From: Sulfuriferula sp047300855
GTDB taxonomy: Bacteria; Pseudomonadota; Gammaproteobacteria; Burkholderiales; Sulfuriferulaceae
DNA length: 64,000 bases
Assembly: GCF_047300855.1 (NCBI RefSeq)
Contig: NZ_CP170197.1
Location: forward strand, 2,604,001 to 2,668,000
Reading direction: 5' to 3'
Of the stretch, positions 1-8,897 are shown piece after piece. The first letter of the stretch is position 1. Each line of letters starts with the position of its first letter. The notes beneath the pieces were generated by a model. The model made no database searches and had not been told where the DNA came from. It saw only the letters and a program-made list of their open reading frames with translations. Both the position numbers and the translations under genes were made by a program.

Positions 1-153
1 ATGCAAGTGCAGGACAAGGCACGCGTGTTCTTCTGGGTGCGCGAATTCGCCGGCGTTGCCTTCTTCATCGGCTTGCTGGTTTATCTGCGGAGCTTTTTCA
101 TTGCGGGCGAATACGAATACGCCAGCGAAATGAAACAGGCCCTGGCAGCCTGA
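1..153 (+). CDS. norB: Nitric oxide reductase large subunit, C-terminal end (partial)
   Basis: The frame is open from the window edge to a TGA at 151-153 and encodes one hydrophobic helix (FFIGLLVYLRSFF) followed by a short polar tail, as expected for the last transmembrane helix of a haem-copper-oxidase-type subunit. The ATG at position 1 is probably internal, because the gene is cut by the window. Assignment to NorB rests mainly on context: norE-like, norF-like, norQ and norD genes follow on the same strand. NorB is the catalytic membrane subunit that reduces NO to N2O. The visible 50 residues alone cannot prove this; another terminal-oxidase subunit is the alternative. Confidence 0.55.
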   Translation: MQVQDKARVFFWVREFAGVAFFIGLLVYLRSFFIAGEYEYASEMKQALAA

Positions 154-201
154 GCAAAGCACGGCGGGACTGCGGTCCCGTCCATTTCAGGGTGATCCAC
201 C

Positions 202-783
202 ATGCATAATGAAGCCAGCGTCGATTCTGCGCAGCCCCTGCCCGGGGATTTCGCAATCTGGATATTCATCTTCGCCGAGCTCGTGGTTTTCGGTGTGCTT
301 TTCGGCGCCTATGCATTTGCCCGCAGCACCCACGTGGAGCTGTTCAACGCTTCGCAACTCACGCTCAACCGCACTTACGGCTTCGCCAATACCTTGATCC
401 TCGTGACCAGCAGCTATTTCGTAGCGCGCGCAACCCAGTCGATCAAGGCGGGACGCGGCACGGCCTGTGGTAACTGGCTGGCTGGCGCGGTCGGCCTGGG
501 CGGCATTTTTCTGATGCTGAAACTGGTGGAATTCCACCAGGATTTCGCGCAGGGCATCAGTCTTTCCACCAACCTGTTCTACATGTTCTACCTGGCCCTC
601 ACGTTTTTTCACTTCATGCACGTGGTGATGGGCATGGCGATCCTTGCCGTGGTCACCTACAAAGCCTATGCCGGGCGCTACAGCGCTGCAAACCACACCG
701 GCGTGGAGACCGGGGGCTCCTACTGGCACATGGTGGATCTGGTCTGGATCATCCTGTTTGCGCTGGTTTACGTGATTCATTGA
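202..783 (+). CDS. norE: NorE-like cytochrome c oxidase subunit III family protein
   Basis: 193-residue integral membrane protein with about five hydrophobic helices and the subunit III-type pattern in its middle and C-terminal half (HFMHVVMGMAILAVV, then SYWHMVDLVWIILF). At this length it matches NorE/NirO-type proteins rather than full-length CoxC (about 260-290 aa). NorE is thought to assist or stabilise NO reductase and is not catalytic. The start ATG at 202 lies 10 bases after a GGGTGATCC stretch. It sits 48 bases after the putative norB end and just before the norF-like gene, so co-transcription is likely. Confidence 0.8.
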   Translation: MHNEASVDSAQPLPGDFAIWIFIFAELVVFGVLFGAYAFARSTHVELFNASQLTLNRTYGFANTLILVTSSYFVARATQSIKAGRGTACGNWLAGAVGLGGIFLMLKLVEFHQDFAQGISLSTNLFYMFYLALTFFHFMHVVMGMAILAVVTYKAYAGRYSAANHTGVETGGSYWHMVDLVWIILFALVYVIH

Positions 784-794
784 AAGGACGACCG

Positions 795-1064
795 ATGAAA
801 CTGCTTCAAGCCATTCCGTTAAGACCCTGCACCGCCTCCTGGCTTTTGCTGCTCGGGCTCACCACGATCACTTTCGAACTGGGTTCAAACGCCCCCAGCC
901 AGGCACTCATGGCAGCGGTGCTGGCGCTCACGCTCGTCAAGGGGCAACTGGTGGTGAGTTATTTCATGGGCCTGCGCCGTGTGCGCCCGGTGTGGCGCCT
1001 GGTCATGGCCGCGTATCTGGCCGCTGTCGGCGGTGTCATCGCCATTGCCTATCTCACCGCTTAA
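795..1064 (+). CDS. norF: NorF-like cytochrome c oxidase subunit IV family protein
   Basis: 89-residue membrane protein with three hydrophobic segments and the motif LVKGQLVVSYFMGLRRV, typical of the prokaryotic cytochrome oxidase subunit IV/NorF family. The start is placed at the ATG at 795, because AAAGGACG lies 4-11 bases upstream; the frame also contains a TTG at 780 that overlaps the norE stop and is less likely. NorE and NorF genes often sit together in denitrifiers and support NO reductase activity. The next gene, norQ, begins 15 bases downstream, consistent with one operon. Confidence 0.75.
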   Translation: MKLLQAIPLRPCTASWLLLLGLTTITFELGSNAPSQALMAAVLALTLVKGQLVVSYFMGLRRVRPVWRLVMAAYLAAVGGVIAIAYLTA

Positions 1065-1079
1065 TCAAGGAGCCCTCCC

Positions 1080-1898
1080 ATGTCCGTTACCTCGATCGCC
1101 CGGGCCGTCAGAGTGCCCGGCCTCATCCCCCCTTACACGCCGACCGGCGATGAGATCGCCGTCTTCGAACTCGCCTATCGAAACCGTCTGCCGGTGCTCA
1201 TCAAGGGCCCGACCGGCTGCGGCAAGACGCGCTTCGTCGAACACATGGCGGCGCGACTCGGACGTGCGCTGTATACCGTATCCTGCCACGACGATCTGTC
1301 CGCCTCGGACCTGGTGGGCCGTCATCTGATTGACGCTTCCGGTACCTACTGGACCGACGGCCCGCTCACCCAGGCAGTGCGTCACGGCGGCATCTGCTAT
1401 CTGGACGAGGTGGTGGAAGCGCGCAAGGACACGACGGTGGTGCTGCACGCGCTGTCCGACGACCGCCGCATTCTGCCCATCGACCGTACCGGGGAGATAC
1501 TGGAGGCGCCGCCGGAATTCATGCTGGTCGTCTCCTATAACCCCGGCTACCAGCATTTGCTCAAGGGTCTGAAACCCAGCACCCGCCAGCGCTTCGTGTC
1601 CCTCGCCTTCGGCTTTCCGGAAGCTGCGCGCGAGGCCGAAATCGTGGCAACGGAGTCTGGCGTCGACCCCGCCACCGCCAAGCGTCTCGTCACCCTCGCC
1701 AACGCCCTGCGCAGCACCGCCGATCACGACTTGGAAGAAGCGCCCGGCACGCGCCTGATCGTCGACGCGGCGAAGCTGATTGCCGGCGGCTGCGACCCGC
1801 AGGTGGCATGCCGCGCGGCCATCGTGGAATGCCTTTCCGACGAGCCGGAGATCACCCGCGCGTTAATGGTGGTGGTCCTCGCGATTTTCGGCAACTGA
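1080..1898 (+). CDS. norQ: NorQ/CbbQ-type MoxR AAA+ ATPase
   Basis: 272-residue AAA+ ATPase of the NorQ/CbbQ/NirQ group. Walker A is GPTGCGKT (about residues 41-48), Walker B is GGICYLDEV (about 103-111), and a C-terminal helical lid follows. Length is normal for the family. NorQ works with the von Willebrand-factor protein NorD to insert the non-haem iron (FeB) into NO reductase. A strong ribosome site (AAGGAG) precedes the ATG at 1080. Only 10 bases separate it from norD, as expected for a functional pair. CbbQ-CbbO of Rubisco loci is the main look-alike, but the norE/norF neighbours favour the nor assignment. Confidence 0.9.
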   Translation: MSVTSIARAVRVPGLIPPYTPTGDEIAVFELAYRNRLPVLIKGPTGCGKTRFVEHMAARLGRALYTVSCHDDLSASDLVGRHLIDASGTYWTDGPLTQAVRHGGICYLDEVVEARKDTTVVLHALSDDRRILPIDRTGEILEAPPEFMLVVSYNPGYQHLLKGLKPSTRQRFVSLAFGFPEAAREAEIVATESGVDPATAKRLVTLANALRSTADHDLEEAPGTRLIVDAAKLIAGGCDPQVACRAAIVECLSDEPEITRALMVVVLAIFGN

Positions 1899-1908
1899 GG
1901 GTCAGGCC

Positions 1909-3723
1909 ATGGAAGAACAGGTCGGCATCGCCTGGCACCGGCTGATAAACCGCCTGGCCGCACGCCGCTTTCCCGAAGCTGCGGTCGAGCTGGCTAGCGT
2001 CTCCCGTGATGCCGCGTTGTTGTTCCGCGCCCTTGGCGGAGACCACGGTGTGGCTGTGCAGGCGGGGGCGCAAACGCTCCACGGCGCCAGGCGTTCGCTG
2101 CTGGAGCGTCTGGCCGGCAGCGCGCGCAAGGTGGATCTCGCCTGGGTGGATCATCAGGCGCTGCAGCTGCCTCCGCTAATCGATGCCTTTCCCGCAACCA
2201 GCCTGAACCGCGATCTGTATTTCTGGCTGGCCGCCCTGTGCGCCGTCGATCCGCAGCCACATCTGCCGTGGCTGGCCAGAAACCAGGCCGCCGTACTCAC
2301 GATAACCCGAGGCTACCCCGGCCTGGCGGCAAGCTATGGCCGGCTGGTGGAAGCTGAGATCGCGCGCCGCCCGCCAATCAGCAAGCTGGCCCCGGATGAA
2401 GCGCAACAGGAACAGGCGATCCGTGCCGCGCTGCGCAAGCCGGGTAGCGTCGCGGCGCTCCCCGCTGCGCGGCGCCCACCCCATCCTGTCTTGCTGTGGC
2501 TGCGCCCCGAACTGCCCGCCAAAGGCAAAAAGCCGCACCCGGATAAATCGCCGGATCAGCCTTCCCAGGCGGCGAGCGCGCTCCAGTCGGATAAAAAACG
2601 CCGGCTGGCCGAGCACACGGAAATGCCGGAACGCAAAGGCGGTCTTCTGATATTCCGGCCCGAATCGATATTCAGTTGGACCGAATACGCGAAAGTCGAA
2701 CATGAAACCAAGGAAAACGAGGATCAGGATCTCGCCCAGGCGGCGGACGATCTGGATGTGATCGCTATCGCGCAGGACCGCAGGAACATTGCCAAGAAGC
2801 TCAGCATGACCCTCGATCTACCCGTGACAGAGGGTGATGACACCCCTCTGGACGTAAACAGGATGCTGCCCGAGTGGGACTACAGAACGCACACCCTGAA
2901 AGCGGACCGATGCCGGGTCAACACGATCCCCCTGACGGATACCAAACCATGCGCGCTTCCCGAGCATCTGAAGCGCGACCAGCAACGCCTGCGGCGGCAG
3001 TTCGGCGCGTTGCTACCGGTTCGCCTGCGCCTCAAGGCACAGCCTGAAGGCAACGACATTGATATCGATCCATATATCCGCCACCTCGCCCACAATGCGG
3101 GTGCTGAAACCCGTTTTTATCTGGACCAGCGCAAGCGCGAGCGCGACCTGGCTTGCCTGCTACTGGCCGACCTGTCGTTATCCACCGAGGCATGGGTAGG
3201 CGAAGAACGGCGCGTAATCGATGTCATCCGCGACAGCCTGTTCCTTTTTTCCGAGGCGTTGTCCGTAACACGCGACCGCTTCGCGCTGTATGGCTTCAGT
3301 TCCCAACAACGCACCGATGTGCGCTTCCATACCTTGAAAACTTTCAATGAACCTTACGATGACACCGTGCGCGGCCGCATCAACAGCATCACCCCCGCGT
3401 ATTACACCCGCATGGGCGCAGCCATCCGCCATGCCACCGAAATCCTGGGGCGCCAAAAAGCCCGCGAGCGCCTGCTGTTGTTGCTCACCGACGGAAAACC
3501 CAACGACGCCGACCTGTATGAAGGCCGTTATGGCATCGAAGACACGCGCAAGGCCCTGATCGCCGCAAGGCAGCAAGGTCTGCGTCCGTTTTGCGTGACC
3601 GTCGACCAGGAAGCCCACGAATACCTGCCGCATATTTTCGGCAAGAACAATTTCATCATTATCCACAAACCGTCGGAACTGCCCGCCAGACTGCCGCTGC
3701 TGTATGCCCAGTTGACCCGCTAA
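1909..3723 (+). CDS. norD: NorD, von Willebrand factor A domain protein
   Basis: 604-residue protein with a helical N-terminal half, a charged low-complexity middle (about residues 200-260) and a C-terminal VWA domain. The MIDAS motif DLSLST begins at D421, and LLTDGKPNDADLY supplies the later metal-binding Asp. NorD partners with the NorQ ATPase in activating NO reductase. Length agrees with NorD/CbbO (about 600-780 aa). It is the last gene of the nor run; a 600-base gap with inverted repeats follows. Confidence 0.9.
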   Translation: MEEQVGIAWHRLINRLAARRFPEAAVELASVSRDAALLFRALGGDHGVAVQAGAQTLHGARRSLLERLAGSARKVDLAWVDHQALQLPPLIDAFPATSLNRDLYFWLAALCAVDPQPHLPWLARNQAAVLTITRGYPGLAASYGRLVEAEIARRPPISKLAPDEAQQEQAIRAALRKPGSVAALPAARRPPHPVLLWLRPELPAKGKKPHPDKSPDQPSQAASALQSDKKRRLAEHTEMPERKGGLLIFRPESIFSWTEYAKVEHETKENEDQDLAQAADDLDVIAIAQDRRNIAKKLSMTLDLPVTEGDDTPLDVNRMLPEWDYRTHTLKADRCRVNTIPLTDTKPCALPEHLKRDQQRLRRQFGALLPVRLRLKAQPEGNDIDIDPYIRHLAHNAGAETRFYLDQRKRERDLACLLLADLSLSTEAWVGEERRVIDVIRDSLFLFSEALSVTRDRFALYGFSSQQRTDVRFHTLKTFNEPYDDTVRGRINSITPAYYTRMGAAIRHATEILGRQKARERLLLLLTDGKPNDADLYEGRYGIEDTRKALIAARQQGLRPFCVTVDQEAHEYLPHIFGKNNFIIIHKPSELPARLPLLYAQLTR

Positions 3724-4329
3724 ACGCGCCGACGGTGAAAGGATGCGCGGACTCAACGCGGAATAACGCCGCAACTCAGCGCCCGCATAGAACCCTAAAG
3801 CAGTTTTCAGTGTCTCAAATGCACGATGTGTGCTCGCCATCATCCAGCATAAGCAGGATAATATCGGCTGCCCAATAAACCTAAAAACGGCGATTTCTCC
3901 ACGGAAAACACGAAAGACACGAAATAAATCAATACATTGCATTGATCCTGAAAAAATCAGTTAGCCACAGAGAACACAGAGTTCACAGAGGCAACGGGGT
4001 TCGCAGGGATGGGCGGCTTGTCGCCCAACTCGCAAAAACAATTGTTGCCGTAAATATCGGCTTCTCCCATCGGGTGAAGCGGAAAAATAGGTGGAAACCT
4101 CTTCATCTCTGTGTTCTCTGTGGCTTGAATCGCGGTTTTTAGGTTGATTTAAGCCATTCACCCATTGGGTGATGATCTACAGCTTGTTATCGCTTTGAAT
4201 ATTTTTGTGCTTATTGTGTTTTTCGTGGACAACTGCTTTTTCTAGGATAAATATGATGCTACCCATCCACGCCTGAGTGAGTGATGCTGCTACGGCCACT
4301 TACCAGCGCAGAGACAAACAGGAAGACCC
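3724..4329. repeat. Gene-free gap with three pairs of crossing inverted repeats
   Basis: No credible gene lies in this stretch. Three arm pairs are visible. 3964-3981 and 4107-4124 are an exact 18-bp inverted pair (GCCACAGAGAACACAGAG). 3878-3895 and 4128-4145 match at 17 of 18 bases (AACCTAAAAACGGCGATT). 3898-3913 and 4214-4229 match with about two mismatches (TCCACGGAAAACACGA). The second and third pairs cross each other, so they cannot all form one nested hairpin. The CCACAGAGAACACAGAG type of sequence is, from memory, a recurrent dispersed repeat in many proteobacterial genomes with no known role. Confidence 0.7.
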
Positions 4330-4728
4330 ATGCAAGCTGAAACCACCATGCCCACCAGCCATTTCGACCGTATTGGCGGAGCAGACAAGATACGCGCATT
4401 GGTCAGACGTTTTTACCAGATCATGGATGAGCTGCCCGAGTCTTACGGTATCCGCAAGCTGCACGCCGAGGATCTGCAGGGTTCGGAGGACAAGCTGTTC
4501 AAGTTCCTGTGCGGATGGATGGGCGGGCCGCAGTTGTATGTGCAAGAATATGGCCACCCCATGCTACGCCGCCGCCATCTGCCGTTTGCGATCAGCGCAT
4601 CCGAGCGTGACCAGTGGCTGCTATGCATGAACACAGCCTTGCATGAGATAGTCCAGGATCAGCAACTGCGCGACGAACTGTCTGCCGCATTTGCCAAAGT
4701 GGCCGACCACATGCGCAATCAACACTAA
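4330..4728 (+). CDS. Group II truncated haemoglobin
   Basis: 132-residue globin of the truncated 2/2 type, group II. Visible features are an early F-Y pair (RRFYQIMDE), the GWMGGPQLYVQEYGHPMLRRRHLPF segment type with the proximal F8 His in RRRHLPF, and the group II Trp at G8 in DQWLLCM. Such proteins bind O2 and NO, and several act in NO detoxification or peroxide handling. AGGAAG lies about 5 bases before the ATG at 4330. It starts 600 bases after norD and 20 bases before a rhodanese gene, so a role in NO stress is plausible but inferred. Confidence 0.9.
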   Translation: MQAETTMPTSHFDRIGGADKIRALVRRFYQIMDELPESYGIRKLHAEDLQGSEDKLFKFLCGWMGGPQLYVQEYGHPMLRRRHLPFAISASERDQWLLCMNTALHEIVQDQQLRDELSAAFAKVADHMRNQH

Positions 4729-4748
4729 TTTTTTACAGGAGAAACCCT

Positions 4749-5132
4749 ATGAGCATGACGCCTCAACAACTCGTCGAAGAAGCCAAGGCCCAGATCGGGG
4801 AAATCGATGCCAACAGCGCTGCCCAGCGCATTAGCGCAGGTGCCGTGGTGATAGACGTGCGCGAACCGGCCGAATTCGATGCCGGATGCCTGCCCAATGC
4901 AGTGAACATTCCACGTGGCGTGCTGGAATTCAAAACCGGCGATCACCCGGCTCTGGCCAACAAGGACGCCGAACTCCTGCTGTACTGCAAAACCGGTGGC
5001 CGCTCTGCGCTCGCCGCTCTCAGCCTGCTACGCCTGGGTTATGCCAAACCGGTATCCGTGTCAGGCGGGTTTGAAGCCTGGGTGAAGGCGGGCCAGAAAG
5101 TGGTAAAAGACACCACCAATTTCGGGGGTTAA
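4749..5132 (+). CDS. Rhodanese-like sulfurtransferase
   Basis: 127-residue single-domain rhodanese. The active-site loop YCKTGGRS holds the catalytic Cys that carries persulfide, and VIDVREPAEFDAGCLPNAVNIP is the conserved CH2A-type first motif. No signal peptide is present, so it is cytoplasmic. CAGGAGA precedes the ATG at 4749. It follows the truncated haemoglobin by 20 bases and is probably co-transcribed. The substrate cannot be told from sequence; thiosulfate or a protein persulfide is typical. A rhodanese next to NO-related genes fits a sulfur-oxidising denitrifier. Confidence 0.9.
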   Translation: MSMTPQQLVEEAKAQIGEIDANSAAQRISAGAVVIDVREPAEFDAGCLPNAVNIPRGVLEFKTGDHPALANKDAELLLYCKTGGRSALAALSLLRLGYAKPVSVSGGFEAWVKAGQKVVKDTTNFGG

Positions 5133-5177
5133 CCCCACCCTCCAGTCCGTACACGGTACGCCTGGTCATGATAGACA

Positions 5178-7415
5178 TCAGGCCTGGGCGTGCTGTCCGA
5201 ATAGTTCGGCATAATCTTCAGCGGGCAGCGGCATGCTGTACAAGAATCCCTGAATCTCATCGCAACCATGTTGCACCAGAAAATCGCGTTGCCCGGTCGT
5301 TTCCACGCCCTCTGCGATAACGACGATATTCATGCTGTGGGCAAGCTGGATTATGGCTGAGACAATGGTGGTTGCTTCATTATCGCTTTCCAGCGCATGA
5401 ATAAAGGATTGGTCTATTTTTATCGCATCGATCGGGAAGCGCTTGAGATAGCTCATGCTGGAGTAGCCGGTCCCAAAACTGTCAATGCATAAATGCACGC
5501 CACGCTGTTTGAACGCCGTCAGGATTTTCAGGGTCTGGCTGGCGTTGCTCATGGCGGTAGTTTCGCTAATCTCGAGTTCCAGCTTATTGGCTGGCAAACC
5601 TGTTTCCTGCAGTATCTGATCGACCACCAGCAGCAGATCAGGCTGAGCAAACTGGCGCGCGGAAAGGTTCACCGCCACGCGCTGCATGTCCAGTCCCGCA
5701 TGGCACCAGGTCGCCATTTGCTGGCAGGCCTCGCGCAGCGCCCACTCCCCTACTGGTTCGATCAGGTTGGTAGCTTCGATGTCTGCAATGAAGCGATCCG
5801 AACCAATAATGCCGCTGCGCGGGTGGCGCCAGCGCAGCAGTGCTTCAACTCCCGTGACATGATCCTTGGCAATATGAATTTTGGGCTGGTAATACAGCTC
5901 GAATTCGTGATGCTCCAGTGCGCGACGCAAACCGCTTTCCAGCGACAATTGCCGTTTACCGGCGACATTCATGCTCGAATTGAAATACAGGAACCCGCCA
6001 TGCTGCCGTTTGGCACGGTACATGGCGGTATCAGCCTGGCGCATTAGTTCCTGAGCATCATCCAGAACAGTCGTACCACCCGTAGTGGTGACCGAACCGC
6101 GCAACGCGCTGATGCCTATGCTTGCAGACATGATGTAATCCCGTCCGAGCAGATTGATCGGTTCGTTCAGCGTTTCCAGTATTTTTTGTGCAACCGAAGC
6201 GGCAGCGCGGGCAGCCTGATTGCCGACGACCAGCACGGTGAACTCGTCCCCGCCCAGGCGGGCAACGTAGTCCTCGTTACGCACACCAGCCTTGATGCGC
6301 GCCGCAACAATCCGTAACAGTTCGTCGCCAGCCTGATGGCCGAGCGTGTCATTAATATTCTTGAAGTGGTCGAGATCCAGATAAAGCAGAGCAACATTAC
6401 CCCCATGACGCTGGGCATGGGCTGTGACGTGATCAAGATACTCCTGAAACGCAGCCCGGTTGGCAAGTCCGGTCAAGGGATCGAAGCGTGCCAGTTGATC
6501 CAGGCGCCATTCTGTAAGCTTGCGTTCGGCAATTGCCGCCCCCACCAGCAAACCCGACAGCGCGATCATGATCAACATGATCTGCAAATTCACCAGCAGC
6601 GGATAGGCAACGTAGTCAACCAGCGCGCCATTGTTCATCAGCGTAGGCGTAATCGCCAACATTGCCGCACACAAGGTAATCAGCGTTGTGGCAAGCAGCC
6701 CCAGGCGCAATGCTGCCCAGATCACGAAAACAAACAGCAGGTAGTGCCCGCCGTTGAGGCCGGGAGGAATATCCAAACCGATGATTGGCAAGCTGGTCAA
6801 TATCAGCATGAGCGCCAGCACTGCCCCCGTCTCGACAGACGGGGCCGAATATTTACCCGTTCGCCAGGCGTGCCAGCCTACCATGATCGGTGGCGCAAAC
6901 AACAGGAAACCGATAATGTCGCCCAGCCACCAGTTCCATCCCTCCCGCCACAAGTGTTCGTCAGGCAACTGGCCCGCCATCGCCAACGCGACCATGCCCA
7001 CCGCAGCACCCACCAGACAGGCAATCGGTGCGGCGAACAAGGCCAGCTTGATTACGTCGCGCACGCGCTCCAGGCCGGATTGGAAGGTGTCGAAACGATT
7101 AAGCAGCCACACTGCCAGAACAACTTCCAGCGTATTGCCCGCACCGATCACCAGTGCGGCGGACCAATGCAGATCGATCCAGTTGGCGATAAACGCCCCC
7201 AGCAAGATACCAGGCCAGAAACGCCTGCCAAACAGCACCAGCGCCGCCAGCGCCACGCCGTTGGCAGGCCAGATGGCGCTCATTTCGGGATGCAGGAAAC
7301 CTGCCATCCAGAAACCAAGCCGCGCGGCCAAAAAATAGGCTGCAGCAAGACTCAGCATGCCGGCCAACAGGCGCATACCGGAAACAGATTCAGACGGTAT
7401 CCAGAATTTTTGCAT
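5178..7415 (-). CDS. MASE1-GGDEF-EAL cyclic-di-GMP enzyme
   Basis: 745-residue membrane protein. An N-terminal MASE1-type sensor with about eight helices covers roughly residues 1-300 and includes the typical HPEMSAIWPANGVALAALVL pattern. It is followed by GGDEF (motif RLGGDEF near residue 388) and EAL (GVEALLRWRHP near 523) domains. The cyclase motif is intact. In the EAL domain the usual DDFGTG reads DSFGTG (near 643), so one metal-binding Asp is Ser; EALL, EISET, KID and EGVE are present. It probably makes c-di-GMP, and its hydrolysis may be weakened. It is convergent with the rhodanese gene; 45 bases separate them. Confidence 0.92.
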   Translation of the reverse strand: MQKFWIPSESVSGMRLLAGMLSLAAAYFLAARLGFWMAGFLHPEMSAIWPANGVALAALVLFGRRFWPGILLGAFIANWIDLHWSAALVIGAGNTLEVVLAVWLLNRFDTFQSGLERVRDVIKLALFAAPIACLVGAAVGMVALAMAGQLPDEHLWREGWNWWLGDIIGFLLFAPPIMVGWHAWRTGKYSAPSVETGAVLALMLILTSLPIIGLDIPPGLNGGHYLLFVFVIWAALRLGLLATTLITLCAAMLAITPTLMNNGALVDYVAYPLLVNLQIMLIMIALSGLLVGAAIAERKLTEWRLDQLARFDPLTGLANRAAFQEYLDHVTAHAQRHGGNVALLYLDLDHFKNINDTLGHQAGDELLRIVAARIKAGVRNEDYVARLGGDEFTVLVVGNQAARAAASVAQKILETLNEPINLLGRDYIMSASIGISALRGSVTTTGGTTVLDDAQELMRQADTAMYRAKRQHGGFLYFNSSMNVAGKRQLSLESGLRRALEHHEFELYYQPKIHIAKDHVTGVEALLRWRHPRSGIIGSDRFIADIEATNLIEPVGEWALREACQQMATWCHAGLDMQRVAVNLSARQFAQPDLLLVVDQILQETGLPANKLELEISETTAMSNASQTLKILTAFKQRGVHLCIDSFGTGYSSMSYLKRFPIDAIKIDQSFIHALESDNEATTIVSAIIQLAHSMNIVVIAEGVETTGQRDFLVQHGCDEIQGFLYSMPLPAEDYAELFGQHAQA

Positions 7416-7506
7416 GTCTTATCGCATGCCCAAGGCGGGCACTTTCGGATGCATGGCTAATTGTAGTGCGCGGTGATTCTGAAGCGACGACCTAATTCAA
7501 ACGCCG

Positions 7507-7761
7507 CTACGACATCGCATCAATATGTGCTTTAACCGCTTCCAGCGATTCGCGCAACGTGTCTTCTGATAAGTGATTGAGGCTTTCTGCCAGTACTTCT
7601 GCGGCCTGCAGGGTCTCTGCTGCAAGGCTGGCGCTGTCGATTTCGGCGACGAATGCGGCGGCGGCACCTGTCACACGGAGTAGCGTATCGCGCTCGCGCA
7701 TGAGCATTTCTACCTCATCGCGCAGCATGGCGGTTTCCTGGTGGTTTTGTGTATTCAGCAT
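7507..7761 (-). CDS. Small coiled-coil protein of unknown function
   Basis: 84-residue protein, largely helical, with a heptad-like stretch MLRDEVEMLMRERDTLLRVTG near residues 12-32. An Ala-rich region and a further amphipathic helix follow. No signal peptide, membrane segment or catalytic motif is visible. AGAGGG lies about 6 bases before the ATG. It is the last gene of a minus-strand run that begins with the XPF-like nuclease and FIST genes, and it starts 12 bases after the FIST stop, so it is probably co-transcribed with them. I do not recognise the family. Confidence 0.7.
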   Translation of the reverse strand: MLNTQNHQETAMLRDEVEMLMRERDTLLRVTGAAAAFVAEIDSASLAAETLQAAEVLAESLNHLSEDTLRESLEAVKAHIDAMS

Positions 7762-7772
7762 GTTATCCCTCT

Positions 7773-8897
7773 TTATAAAAATAATGTCAGCACGCCGGTA
7801 TAGCCATACAGGCGGTCATGCGAAATTTCTCCATTGGCAAAAAATCCTACCAGTGGAAATTCACCCAGCACCTCACGGATCAGTTTGAGCTCAACCGAAT
7901 CAGCGCCGAACAAACCCGCACCACGCCCCAGACAGGAATAATACACCGCTCCGCGAGGCGGTGCAGTGATCGCCTGTTTAATGTTGCCGAGCATCCGCAG
8001 CATATCCTCGCGCGCTGCGCTGGCATCGCGACGGCAAAATACCACCTCTCCCTGGACTGGTACCACCTCGCTGATCGCGACCAGACGTTCATTCGTGTCA
8101 GCACCAATCAGATTGCGCACCAGGTAATCGCCCGTATCCGAGCCGGAAACCGTGAGTGCAGCAAAAATATAGCCTGCGGCACGGCTCAAGTCACGCGCCA
8201 GAATTTCGCCAATATCTTCGTTGAGCACATCCAGCGCCGGGCGGCCATCCAGAGAAACCAGTATATTTTCCTGGCTGGCAGTAACCAGATGAGGCGCTGC
8301 AATCGGCGTAACGCCCTGGGTGAGGCGCGTCATCACCGGAACCTGTTCGCCGAACATCACTCCGGACAAGCCGCCGTGTATGACGCCGTCCGCGACCTGG
8401 TATGACTGAAAGCGCGAACTGGTGATGCCGCCGGTAACAAAGCCGCTTTGCATCCGTGCCGCCAGCGCCGCGACGAGATCGGGCACCTCGGCATTGCGTG
8501 CATCGCCGTGCACCAGCGCATAGTGCGCAGGCCGCCCGCCCACTTCGAAGCCGCCTGCCTGTTCGCTGAGCTGCGCGAGTTCGGTCACGTTGCCGAATAC
8601 ACGGAAACTGTCGGCAGGAAACTCGCCCAGCATCACCGCCATGGCCGACTCGTCCAGGTATTCCTGCGCCGTCGCACACACCCCGATACCCACCGACCCC
8701 ACCCAGTGTGCTACGCTGCTATGACCACGCAGGTAGTCAAGAATCTCCGGCAGCCGGTTGGCGTACAGGTCGGTCACATACACAAAACCCAGGTTGGCAG
8801 CCGCAGGTACCGGCTGCAATCCGCGCAAGCACGTCTCGGCAGCTTCCATCCATTGCCCGAGACAAGAATGAGCAAAACGGAATGGGGTGCTGTTCAT
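7773..8897 (-). CDS. FIST domain sensory protein
   Basis: 374-residue soluble protein with the FIST_N then FIST_C arrangement. N-terminal cues are LGFVYVTDLYANRLPEILDYL and VGSVGIGVCATAQEYLD. C-terminal cues are VFCRRDASAAREDMLRML, GAVYYSCLGRG and FPLVGFFANGEISHDRLYGYTGVLTLF. FIST domains are proposed small-ligand sensors, with amino acids suggested, and usually sit near signalling genes. The ATG overlaps the TGA of the nuclease gene upstream by four bases (ATGA), so the two are translationally coupled. Its ligand and partner are unknown, and no attached output domain is present. Confidence 0.88.
   Translation of the reverse strand: MNSTPFRFAHSCLGQWMEAAETCLRGLQPVPAAANLGFVYVTDLYANRLPEILDYLRGHSSVAHWVGSVGIGVCATAQEYLDESAMAVMLGEFPADSFRVFGNVTELAQLSEQAGGFEVGGRPAHYALVHGDARNAEVPDLVAALAARMQSGFVTGGITSSRFQSYQVADGVIHGGLSGVMFGEQVPVMTRLTQGVTPIAAPHLVTASQENILVSLDGRPALDVLNEDIGEILARDLSRAAGYIFAALTVSGSDTGDYLVRNLIGADTNERLVAISEVVPVQGEVVFCRRDASAAREDMLRMLGNIKQAITAPPRGAVYYSCLGRGAGLFGADSVELKLIREVLGEFPLVGFFANGEISHDRLYGYTGVLTLFL

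Noticed and set aside
6336..7460. 374-codon open frame antisense to the MASE1-GGDEF-EAL gene
   Set aside because: Gln/Arg/His-rich shadow composition with no hydrophobic core; the opposite strand is a clear enzyme.
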